From contig NC_008618.1 of NCBI RefSeq assembly GCF_000010425.1, positions 861,946-925,945 on the forward strand: a DNA stretch of 64,000 nt, in the 5' to 3' direction. Origin of the DNA: Bifidobacterium adolescentis ATCC 15703. Lineage in GTDB: Bacteria > Actinomycetota > Actinomycetes > Actinomycetales > Bifidobacteriaceae. The translations under genes and the position numbers were made by a program. The notes below the pieces were generated by a model. The model was not told where the DNA came from. It saw nothing but the letters and a program-made list of their open reading frames with translations, and ran no database searches. Shown piece after piece: positions 55,532-63,503 of this stretch; within the stretch, counting starts at the first letter, position 1; each line of letters opens with the position of its first letter.

Positions 55532-56881
55532 ATGGGAAAGAACCTGACAACGGGAAGCGTGTTCAGAACGATCGTCACCTTCGCGTTGCCATATCTGCTG
55601 TCGTATTTCCTGCAGACGCTGTACGGCATGGCCGATCTGTTCATCGCCGGACAGTTCATCGGCATCGACGGCATCACCGCGGTGGCGAACGGCAGCCAGG
55701 TGCTGTACATGCTCACCGTGGTCATCGTGGGTCTTGCCATGGGCGCGACCGTCACCATCGGCCGTGCGGTCGGCGCGAACAGGCTCGACCGTGCGGCCAA
55801 GGCCATCGGCAACGTCATCACGCTGTTCGCAGGAATCGCGTTGGCGCTGACGGTCGTTCTGCTGTTGAACGTGCACAACATCATCTCGCTGATCGGCGTG
55901 CCAGTCGAAGCCGTCGAGGGAACCGCGCAGTATCTGACCATCTGCTATATCGGCATCCCGTTCATCGTCGCGTACAACATTATCAGCTCGGTGTTCCGTG
56001 GGATGGGCGATTCGAAAAGCCCCATGTATTTCATTGCGGTTGCATGCTTCTGCAACATCGTGTTCGACTACCTGTTTATGGGCTGGCTGCGTCTTGGTCC
56101 CTCGGGCGCGGCATTGGGCACCACACTGGCGCAGGCCATCAGTGTGACCGTGACATTGGTGGCGATTCGCCGCCGGCGTACGGGCATCAGACTGAAGTTC
56201 GGCGATCTTCGCCCCGATAGGGCCATGCTCCGCGGCATTCTCGGCATCGGAGTGCCGACGGCGGTTCAGGACGGCTGCATCCAGATCGCCTTCATCATCA
56301 TCACGGTCATCGCCAACTACCGTGGCCTGAACGATGCGGCAGCTGTCGGCGTCGTCGAAAAGGTGATCAGCGCGTTGTTCCTGGTACCGTCGTCCATGCT
56401 GGCCACGGTATCCGCCGTCTCGGCGCAGAACATCGGTGCCGGCAGGATGGAGCGAGCGACGAAGACACTGCGATACGCCACCGCGATCACCGTCGTCTAC
56501 GGCATCGTCATATCGATTGTGGTGGAACTGACGGCGGGCTCCATCGTCGGCCTGTTCACCACCGATGCGACGGTAATCCTGCTGGGAACACAGTACATCC
56601 GCAGCTACATCGTCGACAGCATCTTCGCGGGCATCCACTTCTGCTTCAGCGGCTTCTTCGCCGCATGCGGGCGCTCCTATATCGGATTCATCCACAATAT
56701 CGTGGCCATCACCCTGGTCCGTGTGCCCGGGGCGTATCTGGCATCCAAGCTGTTCCCGAACACCTTGTTCCCCATGGGCGTCGCCGCACCCGCCGGATCG
56801 CTGCTTTCCGTGCTGATCTGTCTTGGCTTCTACGCGTGGCTCAAGCGTCACGGCGTAATTTCGGAGAAGGCGCGTGCATGA
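55532..56881 (+). CDS. MATE family efflux transporter
   Basis: 449-residue multidrug/toxin exporter with twelve predicted membrane helices in two homologous halves. Family features include LPYLLSYFLQTLYGMADLFIAGQFIG near the N-terminus, VFRGMGDSKSPM at the end of the first half and GVPTAVQDGCIQIAF at the start of the second. AGGAT upstream of ATG 55532. Its stop overlaps the start of the MerR regulator (ATGA), so pump and regulator are made together under the 19-bp-spacer promoter. Confidence 0.94.
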   Translation: MGKNLTTGSVFRTIVTFALPYLLSYFLQTLYGMADLFIAGQFIGIDGITAVANGSQVLYMLTVVIVGLAMGATVTIGRAVGANRLDRAAKAIGNVITLFAGIALALTVVLLLNVHNIISLIGVPVEAVEGTAQYLTICYIGIPFIVAYNIISSVFRGMGDSKSPMYFIAVACFCNIVFDYLFMGWLRLGPSGAALGTTLAQAISVTVTLVAIRRRRTGIRLKFGDLRPDRAMLRGILGIGVPTAVQDGCIQIAFIIITVIANYRGLNDAAAVGVVEKVISALFLVPSSMLATVSAVSAQNIGAGRMERATKTLRYATAITVVYGIVISIVVELTAGSIVGLFTTDATVILLGTQYIRSYIVDSIFAGIHFCFSGFFAACGRSYIGFIHNIVAITLVRVPGAYLASKLFPNTLFPMGVAAPAGSLLSVLICLGFYAWLKRHGVISEKARA

Positions 56882-57738
56882 CGGCGAGTGAGCGAAGTGG
56901 AGGGCGCGACGCTTTGCCGGGTGACGGCAGACTGTTCCGTATAGGCAAGGTTGCAGATATGTTCAATGTGTCGCTGGGCACGCTTCGGCATTATGAGCGT
57001 TGCGGCTTGCTGGAACCCGAATATATCGACCCGCGCACCGGGTACCGGTATTACGGTGCCAAGCAGTTCGAGGTGCTGAACACCATCCGGTACCTGCGTG
57101 TGCTGGATATGCCGTTGACGCAGATAGCCGAGTTCCTGCACAATCGCGACGTGCATGTCATCGAGGACAAGCTTGTTGCACAGAAAGCCCTGATCGAGCG
57201 CAAACAGCATGAGCTGGAAATGGTCCAGCGGAAGATCGACCATCGCTTGGAGCGGCTGCGGGACGCTGAGCAGTCCGAATTCGACGTGATACGTGTTGTG
57301 CGGCAACCCGCCTGCAGGATCGTCTGGATCAGGGATTCACCGAAGGTCGACTCGTATCTCGGCCTGGAATATTCGATCCGCAAGCTGGAGCAGCATCAGA
57401 AGGATTCGCTGGTCTTCCTCGGCAAGGTCGGCGTCGGCATTGACAAGGAATCGTTGGAACAGGGCGGATATGCCGATTACGGGTTGGTGTTCCTATTGCT
57501 TGACGACGAGGACGAATATGAGGGCGACACCGTGGCATTGCCGGAGACCGATTGCGTGCGCATCCGGTTCCGGGGGAGTCATGGCGATGCCCCCGACCGG
57601 TATCGCGAGCTGATATGGTACACCGCAGAGCAGGGTCTCGACATCACCGGGTTCTCACGTGAGATCGCGTTGATCGATGAAGGGTTGACATCGGATCCCG
57701 CCCAGTTCGTGACCGAGATCTGCATCCCGGTGCGCTAG
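56878..57738 (+). CDS. MerR family regulator with C-terminal effector-binding domain (BmrR-like)
   Basis: 286 residues. Helix-turn-helix of the MerR type from about residue 20 (FRIGKVADMFNVSLGTLRHYERCGLLEPEYIDPRTGYRYY), a long dimerisation helix (~85-128, LIERKQHELEMVQRKIDHRLERL), then a GyrI-like effector domain. BmrR-class proteins bind hydrophobic cationic drugs and twist the 19-bp spacer to activate. ATG 56878 is inside the MATE stop. Likely activator of its own operon in response to a pump substrate; that link is inference. Confidence 0.93.
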   Translation: MTASERSGGRDALPGDGRLFRIGKVADMFNVSLGTLRHYERCGLLEPEYIDPRTGYRYYGAKQFEVLNTIRYLRVLDMPLTQIAEFLHNRDVHVIEDKLVAQKALIERKQHELEMVQRKIDHRLERLRDAEQSEFDVIRVVRQPACRIVWIRDSPKVDSYLGLEYSIRKLEQHQKDSLVFLGKVGVGIDKESLEQGGYADYGLVFLLLDDEDEYEGDTVALPETDCVRIRFRGSHGDAPDRYRELIWYTAEQGLDITGFSREIALIDEGLTSDPAQFVTEICIPVR

Positions 57739-57761
57739 CCACTTTCCGGCGACGTGTGGCG

Positions 57762-58331
57762 CTACTTGGCTTTCTCCTTCAGGGTCGGCGCAAGGGTGCC
57801 GGCCAGCGCGCGCTCGCCCGGCCTGGCCAATGGGCCGACCAGTTCATGCGCCGTGTACGGCTCCTCAAGATAGGCGATGTCGGATTCGCTGAGTTTTACT
57901 CCAAGTGCTTCGATGACATCATCCACGCGCTCCGTCTTCGAGCAGCCGACGATCGGTGCCGTGACGTCCTTGGCCCAATGCCAGGCGAGGGCGATCCGCG
58001 CCATCGGCACGCCGAGCCGTTCCGCGAGCCCGTGCACGCGTTCGATGATCGGCATATCCTGCGCACGTGCCTGATCGTACTTGTTGCGCATGGTGCCGTC
58101 GGTGGTGCCGCGTTTGGAATCGGAATCCCAGGACGGATGGGTCAGATGGCCGGACGCCATGGGGAGTATGGGGTGAGCGCCATGTTGTACTGACGGCTGT
58201 TCGGTGGCGTCGGCATCGATGGTCCACTGATGGAACTACGGGGAGGTCTTGCCGAAACTCATACCGCCAAGGCAGACCTTGGAAACTTGGATGCCGGACC
58301 ATCCCAGTGGGGCGTAGCTCATGTCAGTCAT
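57762..58331 (-). pseudogene. Aldo/keto reductase, decayed (stop, large internal deletion, frameshift)
   Basis: The minus strand encodes a recognisable aldo/keto reductase start (MSYAPLGWSGIQVSKVC, then LGGMSFGKTSP), a TAG stop at 58239-58237, and FHQWTIDADATE in the same frame. Near 58193-58202 the sequence jumps to the C-terminal third (CRQYNMALTPYSP in another frame), then shifts again at a CCCC run (58161-58164) into MASGHLTHPSWDSDSKR and the intact end (APIVGCSKTERVDD, LEEPYTAHELVGPLARPGE). Roughly 150-190 catalytic residues, including the Tyr and Lys of the active site, are missing. The 132-codon open frame from 58160 is only the tail. Convergent with the MerR gene. Confidence 0.88.
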
Positions 58332-58525
58332 ACTGAAGCTCTTCTGCCGTTGATGTTCGGAAGGTCAGCATATCCCGTTTCGATTGGCAGAACCAATACC
58401 TCGCATGAATGGTTTGATATGCAATCGACGCATGGAACGATATACCATACTCACATTGGACATTCTTTTTCGCCGGGCGTTGAATAGGGAACGGTACAGA
58501 GCATAAATGAAAGGACGGGTCGACA

Positions 58526-58933
58526 ATGGAAAATCCGAGCGCATTCCCGATGGGAGAACCGAACGACGGCTTCGCGCAGTACTTCGTGGGACAGAGCTAC
58601 CTTGCTCCGGTGCTCGAGACTCCGCAGATTGCCATCCATAACGTGACCTTCGAGCCGGGTTGCCGCAACAACTGGCACATCCATCACAACGCGGCGCAGG
58701 TACTCATCGCGGTCGGCGGTCGCGGTTACTACCAGATCGAGGGACAGGAGCCAAAGGAGCTCAAGGCCGGGCAGGCCGTCTGCATCCCCGCGGATACGAA
58801 GCACTGGCATGGCGCCGCCCCCGGCGAATCATGCTCGCATCTAGCCTTCATGGTCCCTGCGGGCGATCCGGCATCCATGAGCAACGAATGGCTCGAGCCG
58901 GTGGATGCCGAAGCCTACGGCAAACTTGCCTGA
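58526..58933 (+). CDS. Cupin domain protein
   Basis: 135-residue single-domain cupin. Motif 1 has NWHIHHNAAQVLIAVGGRGYYQ with metal ligands His and His and a Gln in the usual Glu place; motif 2 ends CIPADTKHWHGAAPG with the third His. Relatives include carboxymuconolactone-decarboxylase-associated cupins and (R)-mandelonitrile-lyase-like enzymes; function here is unknown. GAAAGGAC upstream of ATG 58526. It is divergent from the aldo/keto reductase remnant, so the two may once have shared regulation. Confidence 0.9.
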   Translation: MENPSAFPMGEPNDGFAQYFVGQSYLAPVLETPQIAIHNVTFEPGCRNNWHIHHNAAQVLIAVGGRGYYQIEGQEPKELKAGQAVCIPADTKHWHGAAPGESCSHLAFMVPAGDPASMSNEWLEPVDAEAYGKLA

Positions 58934-58953
58934 GGTCTGTTGTTCTTATATGG

Positions 58954-58988
58954 AGGGCCATCCTGCAAAAGTGGGATGGCCCTTTTTG
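58954..58988 (+). terminator. Rho-independent terminator of the cupin gene
   Basis: AGGGCCATCC and GGATGGCCCT form a perfect 10-bp stem around a ten-base loop followed by TTTTT. Confidence 0.92.
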
Positions 58989-59108
58989 TTGTTCAGGGCG
59001 ATAACGGTTTGAAGCCTTGCGGCGAGTGGCGTCATGCGAGGAAATCCGCAAGCAGATTGTACAAGTAGCTTGTGTAAGTGCTATGGCGGCCAGCTGGAGG
59101 CAATCGAA

Positions 59109-59585
59109 ATGGATACGAAAGACGAATATTCGACATCGGATGTCGCCATGGAATTGGCGATTGCGGTCAGCAGGCTGCAAGCTCGGATGAAGCATGAGGC
59201 CGGCATCGCGGAACGGGGCATCACCGCTTCGCAGCTTGCCATGTTGAAGCGGCTGGATACCGAGGGAGAACTGTCGGTATCGACTTTGGCCGCGTACGAA
59301 CACGTATCGCAACAGGCCATCACCCAGCGTCTTGAACTACTGAGGTCCACAGGGTATGTCACACAGCATGCCGATTCGAAAGATCGTCGTCGTCGACTGG
59401 TCGGCTTGACCGATGAAGGACATGCGTTCCTCGCCCACGTAACCGCTAGCCAAACAACTTGGCTGGCGCATGCCATCGAATATGCATTGGATGACGGCGA
59501 GCGCGGGGACCTCGCCGCTGCGACCACATTGATCGAACGCATCGCCGCCACGGAATCGCTGCCGACGGGAGGCGACACGCGATGA
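59109..59585 (+). CDS. MarR family transcriptional regulator
   Basis: 158 residues with a winged helix: ITASQLAMLKRLDTEGELSVSTLAAYEHVSQQAITQRLELLRSTGYV (recognition helix VSQQAITQRL) and wing HADSKDRRRRLVGLTDEGHAF. ATG 59109 follows GGAGG. The stop overlaps the MFS exporter start (ATGA). In the upstream region ACAAG-TAG-CTTGT (59061-59073) is a possible self-operator. Probably represses itself and the adjoining pump. Confidence 0.93.
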   Translation: MDTKDEYSTSDVAMELAIAVSRLQARMKHEAGIAERGITASQLAMLKRLDTEGELSVSTLAAYEHVSQQAITQRLELLRSTGYVTQHADSKDRRRRLVGLTDEGHAFLAHVTASQTTWLAHAIEYALDDGERGDLAAATTLIERIAATESLPTGGDTR

Positions 59586-60958
59586 AGACGGCTGATAAGA
59601 CAAGAGAAACTCCCGCGTTTCCCAAGACCTTCATCATGGCGATGATATTTGGGGTCGGTCTCAACCCTGTCAACAGCACGCTTATCTCGACGGCGCTCGC
59701 ACCGATTTCACATGATTTGCGGATTGATGCCGGAAGGGCGACCCTGCTGATATCTGCGCTGTACCTGACATGTGCCATCGCGCAGCCGACGGCGGGCAAG
59801 CTTTCTGAGATCATTGGTCCTCGCTCGGTGTTCATGGCCGGTGCGGCATTGGTCATGATTGGAGGACTACTGGGTGGTTTCGCTCCGAATCTCGGCGTGC
59901 TGCTGACGTCGCGTGTGCTTATTGGTGCGGGCACATCCTGTGGCTATCCTGCTGCCATGCTGCTGGTTCGCAGACGGGCCGATCGCATGGGATTGGCGGA
60001 ACCGCCTTCGTTGGTCCTTTCCATTCTCGCTATGGTGGGACTGGTGCTCATCGCTGTCGGTCCACCGTTGGGCGGCCTGTTGGTCACCTTTTTGGGATGG
60101 CGCTCCACCTTCTTCGTCAACGTGTTGGTCGGCATCATCACGATTGTGCTGGGATTGGCAAGCATCGAGCCCGATGCGAAGCATGAACATCGCATGACCG
60201 TATCCTTCTTCATCGCGCATCTCGATGTCATGGGTCTGTTGCTATTCTCCATCACAATCAGCGCGCTGCTGATTGTTCTTATGAGTTTGCCTACTTTCGA
60301 CAAGGTGTCCGGTTGCGTCACTGTCATCGCTTTGTTGGCTTTTGTCGCGTGGGAGTTGCATGCGGCAACGCCTTTCGTCGATGTGCGTTCACTCGCGGCG
60401 GATAGTGTGATGACGTTGAATTTTCTGCGTGCGATGCTCACCATGCTTGGCGCTTATGTGGTCATGTACGCCTTGCCCCAGTGGCTGGAGGATGCCTGCC
60501 ATATGAACGCCGGTGTTTCCGGCATGTTCATCATTCCGATGGGGGTGGTGGCGACAGTGGCTTCGTTATCCATCGCGAAGAAGCCGATAGTGCGCCTGCC
60601 GTTGATGGTGTGCTGTTCGGCGATGGTGACGGTGGGCATGTTGTTGACTTGCACGTCATCCGCTGGCATGGTCGTATTGCCGTTGACCGCCTCCGCTGTC
60701 GCGGGACTGGTGTTGGGACTCAGCATGTCGACCAGTCAGACCGTGCTATATCGCCGAGCGGCATCCGAGCATATTGGCACGTCGTCTGGTCTGCTGCGCA
60801 CGTCCATCTATATCGGGTCTATCGGTGCGTCCTCATTGAGTGGCGTGTTCTTCGGTGAGACGGTCACTGATGGAGGGCTCCACGGCATTGGCATCACAGT
60901 TGCGGTTTTGGGGGTCGCCGCGCTATTGGCAACGGTTATGGATCGTACGTTGCGGTAG
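59582..60958 (+). CDS. MFS transporter, drug-exporter type
   Basis: 458 residues, 12-14 hydrophobic segments. GLNPVNSTLISTALAPISHDL in TM1 and AQPTAGKLSEIIGPRSVFMAG (motif A variant with a Gly-Lys-Leu-Ser core) indicate the drug:H+ antiporter group; the GPPLGGLLVTFLGWRSTFFVNVLVG stretch matches motif C of exporters. Coupled to the MarR regulator by a four-base overlap. Substrate unknown. Confidence 0.92.
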   Translation: MKTADKTRETPAFPKTFIMAMIFGVGLNPVNSTLISTALAPISHDLRIDAGRATLLISALYLTCAIAQPTAGKLSEIIGPRSVFMAGAALVMIGGLLGGFAPNLGVLLTSRVLIGAGTSCGYPAAMLLVRRRADRMGLAEPPSLVLSILAMVGLVLIAVGPPLGGLLVTFLGWRSTFFVNVLVGIITIVLGLASIEPDAKHEHRMTVSFFIAHLDVMGLLLFSITISALLIVLMSLPTFDKVSGCVTVIALLAFVAWELHAATPFVDVRSLAADSVMTLNFLRAMLTMLGAYVVMYALPQWLEDACHMNAGVSGMFIIPMGVVATVASLSIAKKPIVRLPLMVCCSAMVTVGMLLTCTSSAGMVVLPLTASAVAGLVLGLSMSTSQTVLYRRAASEHIGTSSGLLRTSIYIGSIGASSLSGVFFGETVTDGGLHGIGITVAVLGVAALLATVMDRTLR

Positions 60959-61021
60959 TCCGGGGAAGTTGTCCGCATCGTGAATGATGGTACGGATGGC
61001 CTCGCGTGCCGGATATACTGG

Positions 61022-61092
61022 ACTGCGGTGATGGGACTCGCCTGAAGCCGTTACAGGCTTCGAACCGCAAACCCGCTGATGGTTCCTACGAC
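61022..61092 (+). ncRNA. Fluoride riboswitch (crcB motif)
   Basis: The region carries the crcB-RNA pattern: GCGGTGATGG with ACTCGCC closing the first helix, a GAAGCC..GGCTTC hairpin, AACCGC that can pair with the opening GCGGT, and the pseudoknot-associated CTGATGGTTCCTAC. It follows a -10-like TATACT at 61014-61019 and precedes two crcB fluoride-channel genes, the classic partners. Fluoride binding is expected to raise crcB expression; I cannot see a clear terminator or anti-ribosome-site switch in the 97 bases before crcB. Confidence 0.88.
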
Positions 61093-61189
61093 ATAGGGTG
61101 TGCTGTACCTTATGGCTTTCAGCGGTTGTGGCATCGCCATTCTTCCATGTCTGTCATATTGGTTCGGCACCTCGCTGGAAAGAAGATAC

Positions 61190-61645
61190 ATGGCACGACA
61201 ACATATCATTCGAGTCGATCTCATATGCGTGGTGTTCCTTGGGGGATGCATCGGAACCGCATTACGCTACGCTTGTTCGGTCATTCCCGACTGCGGCGCA
61301 TTCCATATCGGCACATTCGCGGCGAATATGGCCGCCTGCTTCGTATACGCGGCGCTTTCGGCATGGCTGGGAGGAACCCGCAGAATCGTGGGACGCGCGA
61401 AGGAATATGTGAACCGTGGATGTGGCATGGGCATGTGTGGAGGATTGTCCACCATGTCCACTCTCGCCCTCGAGGAATTCACTATGCTGCATGACGGCAA
61501 AGCCATGGATTGTGCGGCGTATTGTTGCACGACCTTCATCGTGGGCTGTCTGCTGGCATACGTTGGCGCGCATGTCGGGCTGCGGTTTGCCGGTACTGAG
61601 CATAACGATGGTGATCGCCATGCCATGGGCAAGGAGGCGGACTGA
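61190..61645 (+). CDS. crcB: Fluoride channel CrcB/Fluc, first subunit
   Basis: 151 residues with four hydrophobic helices. Fluc signatures: GGCIGTALRYACS in TM1, GTFAANMAACFVYAAL in TM2 and GMCGGLSTMSTLALEE in TM3. GGAAAGAAG before ATG 61190; upstream in-frame codons belong to the riboswitch. A charged C-terminal tail (EHNDGDRHAMGKEAD) is unusual. Overlaps the second crcB by one base, and the two may form a heterodimer as in many Gram-positives. Confidence 0.92.
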   Translation: MARQHIIRVDLICVVFLGGCIGTALRYACSVIPDCGAFHIGTFAANMAACFVYAALSAWLGGTRRIVGRAKEYVNRGCGMGMCGGLSTMSTLALEEFTMLHDGKAMDCAAYCCTTFIVGCLLAYVGAHVGLRFAGTEHNDGDRHAMGKEAD

Positions 61646-62019
61646 TGAATAATGCGGTCATCGCCGTATCGGTGTGCCTGTGTGGTGGTCTCGGCGCCGC
61701 CGCAAGGTATGTTTGTGATTCCGTTATCAAAGCTTCTTGGCATAAGGCATTTCCTTTGTCGACCTTTGTGATCAACAGTATTGCCGGATTCCTGGCAGGC
61801 GTGATTGCAGGTCTGTACTCACGCCGGTTTCTGTCGGATCCCGCGCATGTGATGTTGGCGACCGGCTTCCTTGGTGGATTCTCCACATTCTCCACCATGA
61901 TGAACGAATCCGTGACGTTGTTGCGCGGTGGGCGGATCACCGTGTTCGTGGGATATGTGCTGACGTCGGTGGTGGTTCCTGTGATGGCCGCGGCATTGGG
62001 ATATTGCCTTGTCGTCTGA
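61645..62019 (+). CDS. crcB: Fluoride channel CrcB/Fluc, second subunit
   Basis: 124 residues, four helices: GGLGAAARYVCD, PLSTFVINSIAGFLAG and TGFLGGFSTFSTMMNE, where the last contains the Thr/Ser track and Phe residues of the fluoride path. AAGGAGG before ATG 61645. With the preceding gene it forms a riboswitch-controlled pair. Confidence 0.94.
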   Translation: MNNAVIAVSVCLCGGLGAAARYVCDSVIKASWHKAFPLSTFVINSIAGFLAGVIAGLYSRRFLSDPAHVMLATGFLGGFSTFSTMMNESVTLLRGGRITVFVGYVLTSVVVPVMAAALGYCLVV

Positions 62020-62106
62020 GACTGGAGCGAGGACGTTGACTCGGGGCGTCGTTTCATTGTCTCTGGGTATGGATGGTTTATGGATTACCGCGACGCGGAT
62101 TGGATA

Positions 62107-62121
62107 GTTTTCCATGAAAAC
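62107..62121. promoter_or_regulatory. Palindrome upstream of the ECF transporter genes
   Basis: GTTTTC-CAT-GAAAAC, perfect six-base arms, 79 bases before the S-component start. Nearby CCGCG-A-CGCGG is a second short palindrome. Possible operator; no regulator gene is adjacent in the window. Confidence 0.35.
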
Positions 62122-62199
62122 GAGGAAAAACTATTGTCTTTTCCGTGTTTCCTCGATACATTGGTGGCTGGCCGCCCATGACAATCGAAAGGACTGACC

Positions 62200-62817
62200 A
62201 TGACGCAGCAGGGCATGTCGACCAAGTCGAGGCATCTGACCATTCCCGATCTCATCACGATAGGTGTGTTCACTGCCTTGTATTTCGTGCTGGTCGCCGT
62301 GGCCACGCTGTTCAGTTCCGTGGCTTTGATGGGATTCGGCATGATTCTTCTGCCTGCGGTCGCCGCATTGATCTGTGGTTGCGTATATATGCTCCTGGTT
62401 GCCAAGGTCGGAAAATTCGGCGCGATTAGCGTGATGGGCATCGTCGTCGGATTGTTCTTGTTCGTATCCGGACATTTCATCCTTTCCCTTGCTGCGAGCA
62501 TCGTGTTTCCGGTCATCGCTGATGCCATCGCTCGCGCCGGGGACTATCGGAGCAAGACAGGTATCCTGGCGAGTTATGTCGTGTTCTGCTATGGGCTGAC
62601 CGGTCCGATTCTGCCGTTGTGGTTCATGAAGGATGCCTATGTGGCCAGTCTGCAGGCCCGTGGCAAGGACTCGTCCTATATCGATGGTGTGTTCGCACAT
62701 GTCAATACCGGCACGTTTTTCATTGCCATGATAGCGGTACTGGTATGTGCGTTGCTCGGAGGCTGGTTTGGGCAGCGTATGCTGAAGAAGCATTTTGCGA
62801 AGACCGGCATCATCTGA
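62200..62817 (+). CDS. ECF transporter substrate-specific component (MptD/Trep_Strep family)
   Basis: 205-residue membrane protein with five or six helices, starting IPDLITIGVFTALYFVLVAVA. The family is the S component of energy-coupling-factor importers of uncertain substrate. GAAAGGA precedes ATG 62200. The stop overlaps the EcfT start (TGATG), followed by the ATPase, so all three are one operon. Vitamin or trace-nutrient uptake is likely; the substrate is not readable from sequence. Confidence 0.88.
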   Translation: MTQQGMSTKSRHLTIPDLITIGVFTALYFVLVAVATLFSSVALMGFGMILLPAVAALICGCVYMLLVAKVGKFGAISVMGIVVGLFLFVSGHFILSLAASIVFPVIADAIARAGDYRSKTGILASYVVFCYGLTGPILPLWFMKDAYVASLQARGKDSSYIDGVFAHVNTGTFFIAMIAVLVCALLGGWFGQRMLKKHFAKTGII

Positions 62818-63503
62818 TGGCCCTGGACCCAAGAACCAAACTGTACCTAGTGGCATTGGCCAACCTGTTGCTGTTCTTCCATGTCGACGTGGTTGTGGAG
62901 TCGCTTACAGTATTGCTGCTTCTTCTGCCACTGCTCGGCGCGGGACGATGGGCGGCTGCGGTACGCTTCGGTTGCATCTATGTATTGCTACTGGTGGGGA
63001 CTTGGGCATCGACGCTTGACGATGGCGGCAGCTGGTTGCATATGCTTGGTTTGCTTTGTGTCGGCATCCGGATGATGATGCCTTGTCTGATTGCCGGCAT
63101 ATACGCATTCACCACGACTACGGCCAGTCAATTCGTGTGTGCCCTGCGGCGCATGCGCATTCCGGAGACGATTGTGATTCCATGTGTGGTGTGCATCCGG
63201 TTCTTCCCGACAATCCATGACGATTACCATCAGATTCGTGACGCGATGGCATTACGTGGCATCGCCCAGGGGACATTCGCCCTGCTCCGTCATCCGGCTC
63301 AGTCTTTGGAATACATCCTGATGCCGTTGTTGATGAACGCTACGGGGGTCGCCCAGGATTTGTCCGTAGCCGCACTGACCAAAGGAATCGGCATTCGCGG
63401 GCCTCATACATGTCATACCGAAATCCGCATGCATGGCATTGATTGGGCATGGATGGTCATCTGCACGGTTCCTCTGGCATTGGGCATTGGAGGAGCATGG
63501 TGA
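62817..63503 (+). CDS. ECF transporter transmembrane component EcfT
   Basis: 228 residues; hydrophobic N-terminal helices (YLVALANLLLFFHVDVVVESL) and the coupling helices with the Ala-Arg-Gly type signature: RDAMALRGI and AALTKGIGIRG. Also VIPCVVCIRFFPTIHDDY. Couples the S component to the ATPases. ATG 62817 overlaps the upstream stop; the stop overlaps the ATPase start. Confidence 0.9.
   Translation: MALDPRTKLYLVALANLLLFFHVDVVVESLTVLLLLLPLLGAGRWAAAVRFGCIYVLLLVGTWASTLDDGGSWLHMLGLLCVGIRMMMPCLIAGIYAFTTTTASQFVCALRRMRIPETIVIPCVVCIRFFPTIHDDYHQIRDAMALRGIAQGTFALLRHPAQSLEYILMPLLMNATGVAQDLSVAALTKGIGIRGPHTCHTEIRMHGIDWAWMVICTVPLALGIGGAW

Noticed and set aside
57762-58160. A 132-residue functional aldo/keto reductase
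   Set aside because: It lacks the cofactor-proximal N-terminal half and catalytic residues; upstream remnants show it is the tail of a broken gene.
61006-61189. N-terminal extensions of crcB or small frames in the leader
   Set aside because: These codons overlap the fluoride riboswitch and its linker; the ribosome site just before 61190 fixes the start.
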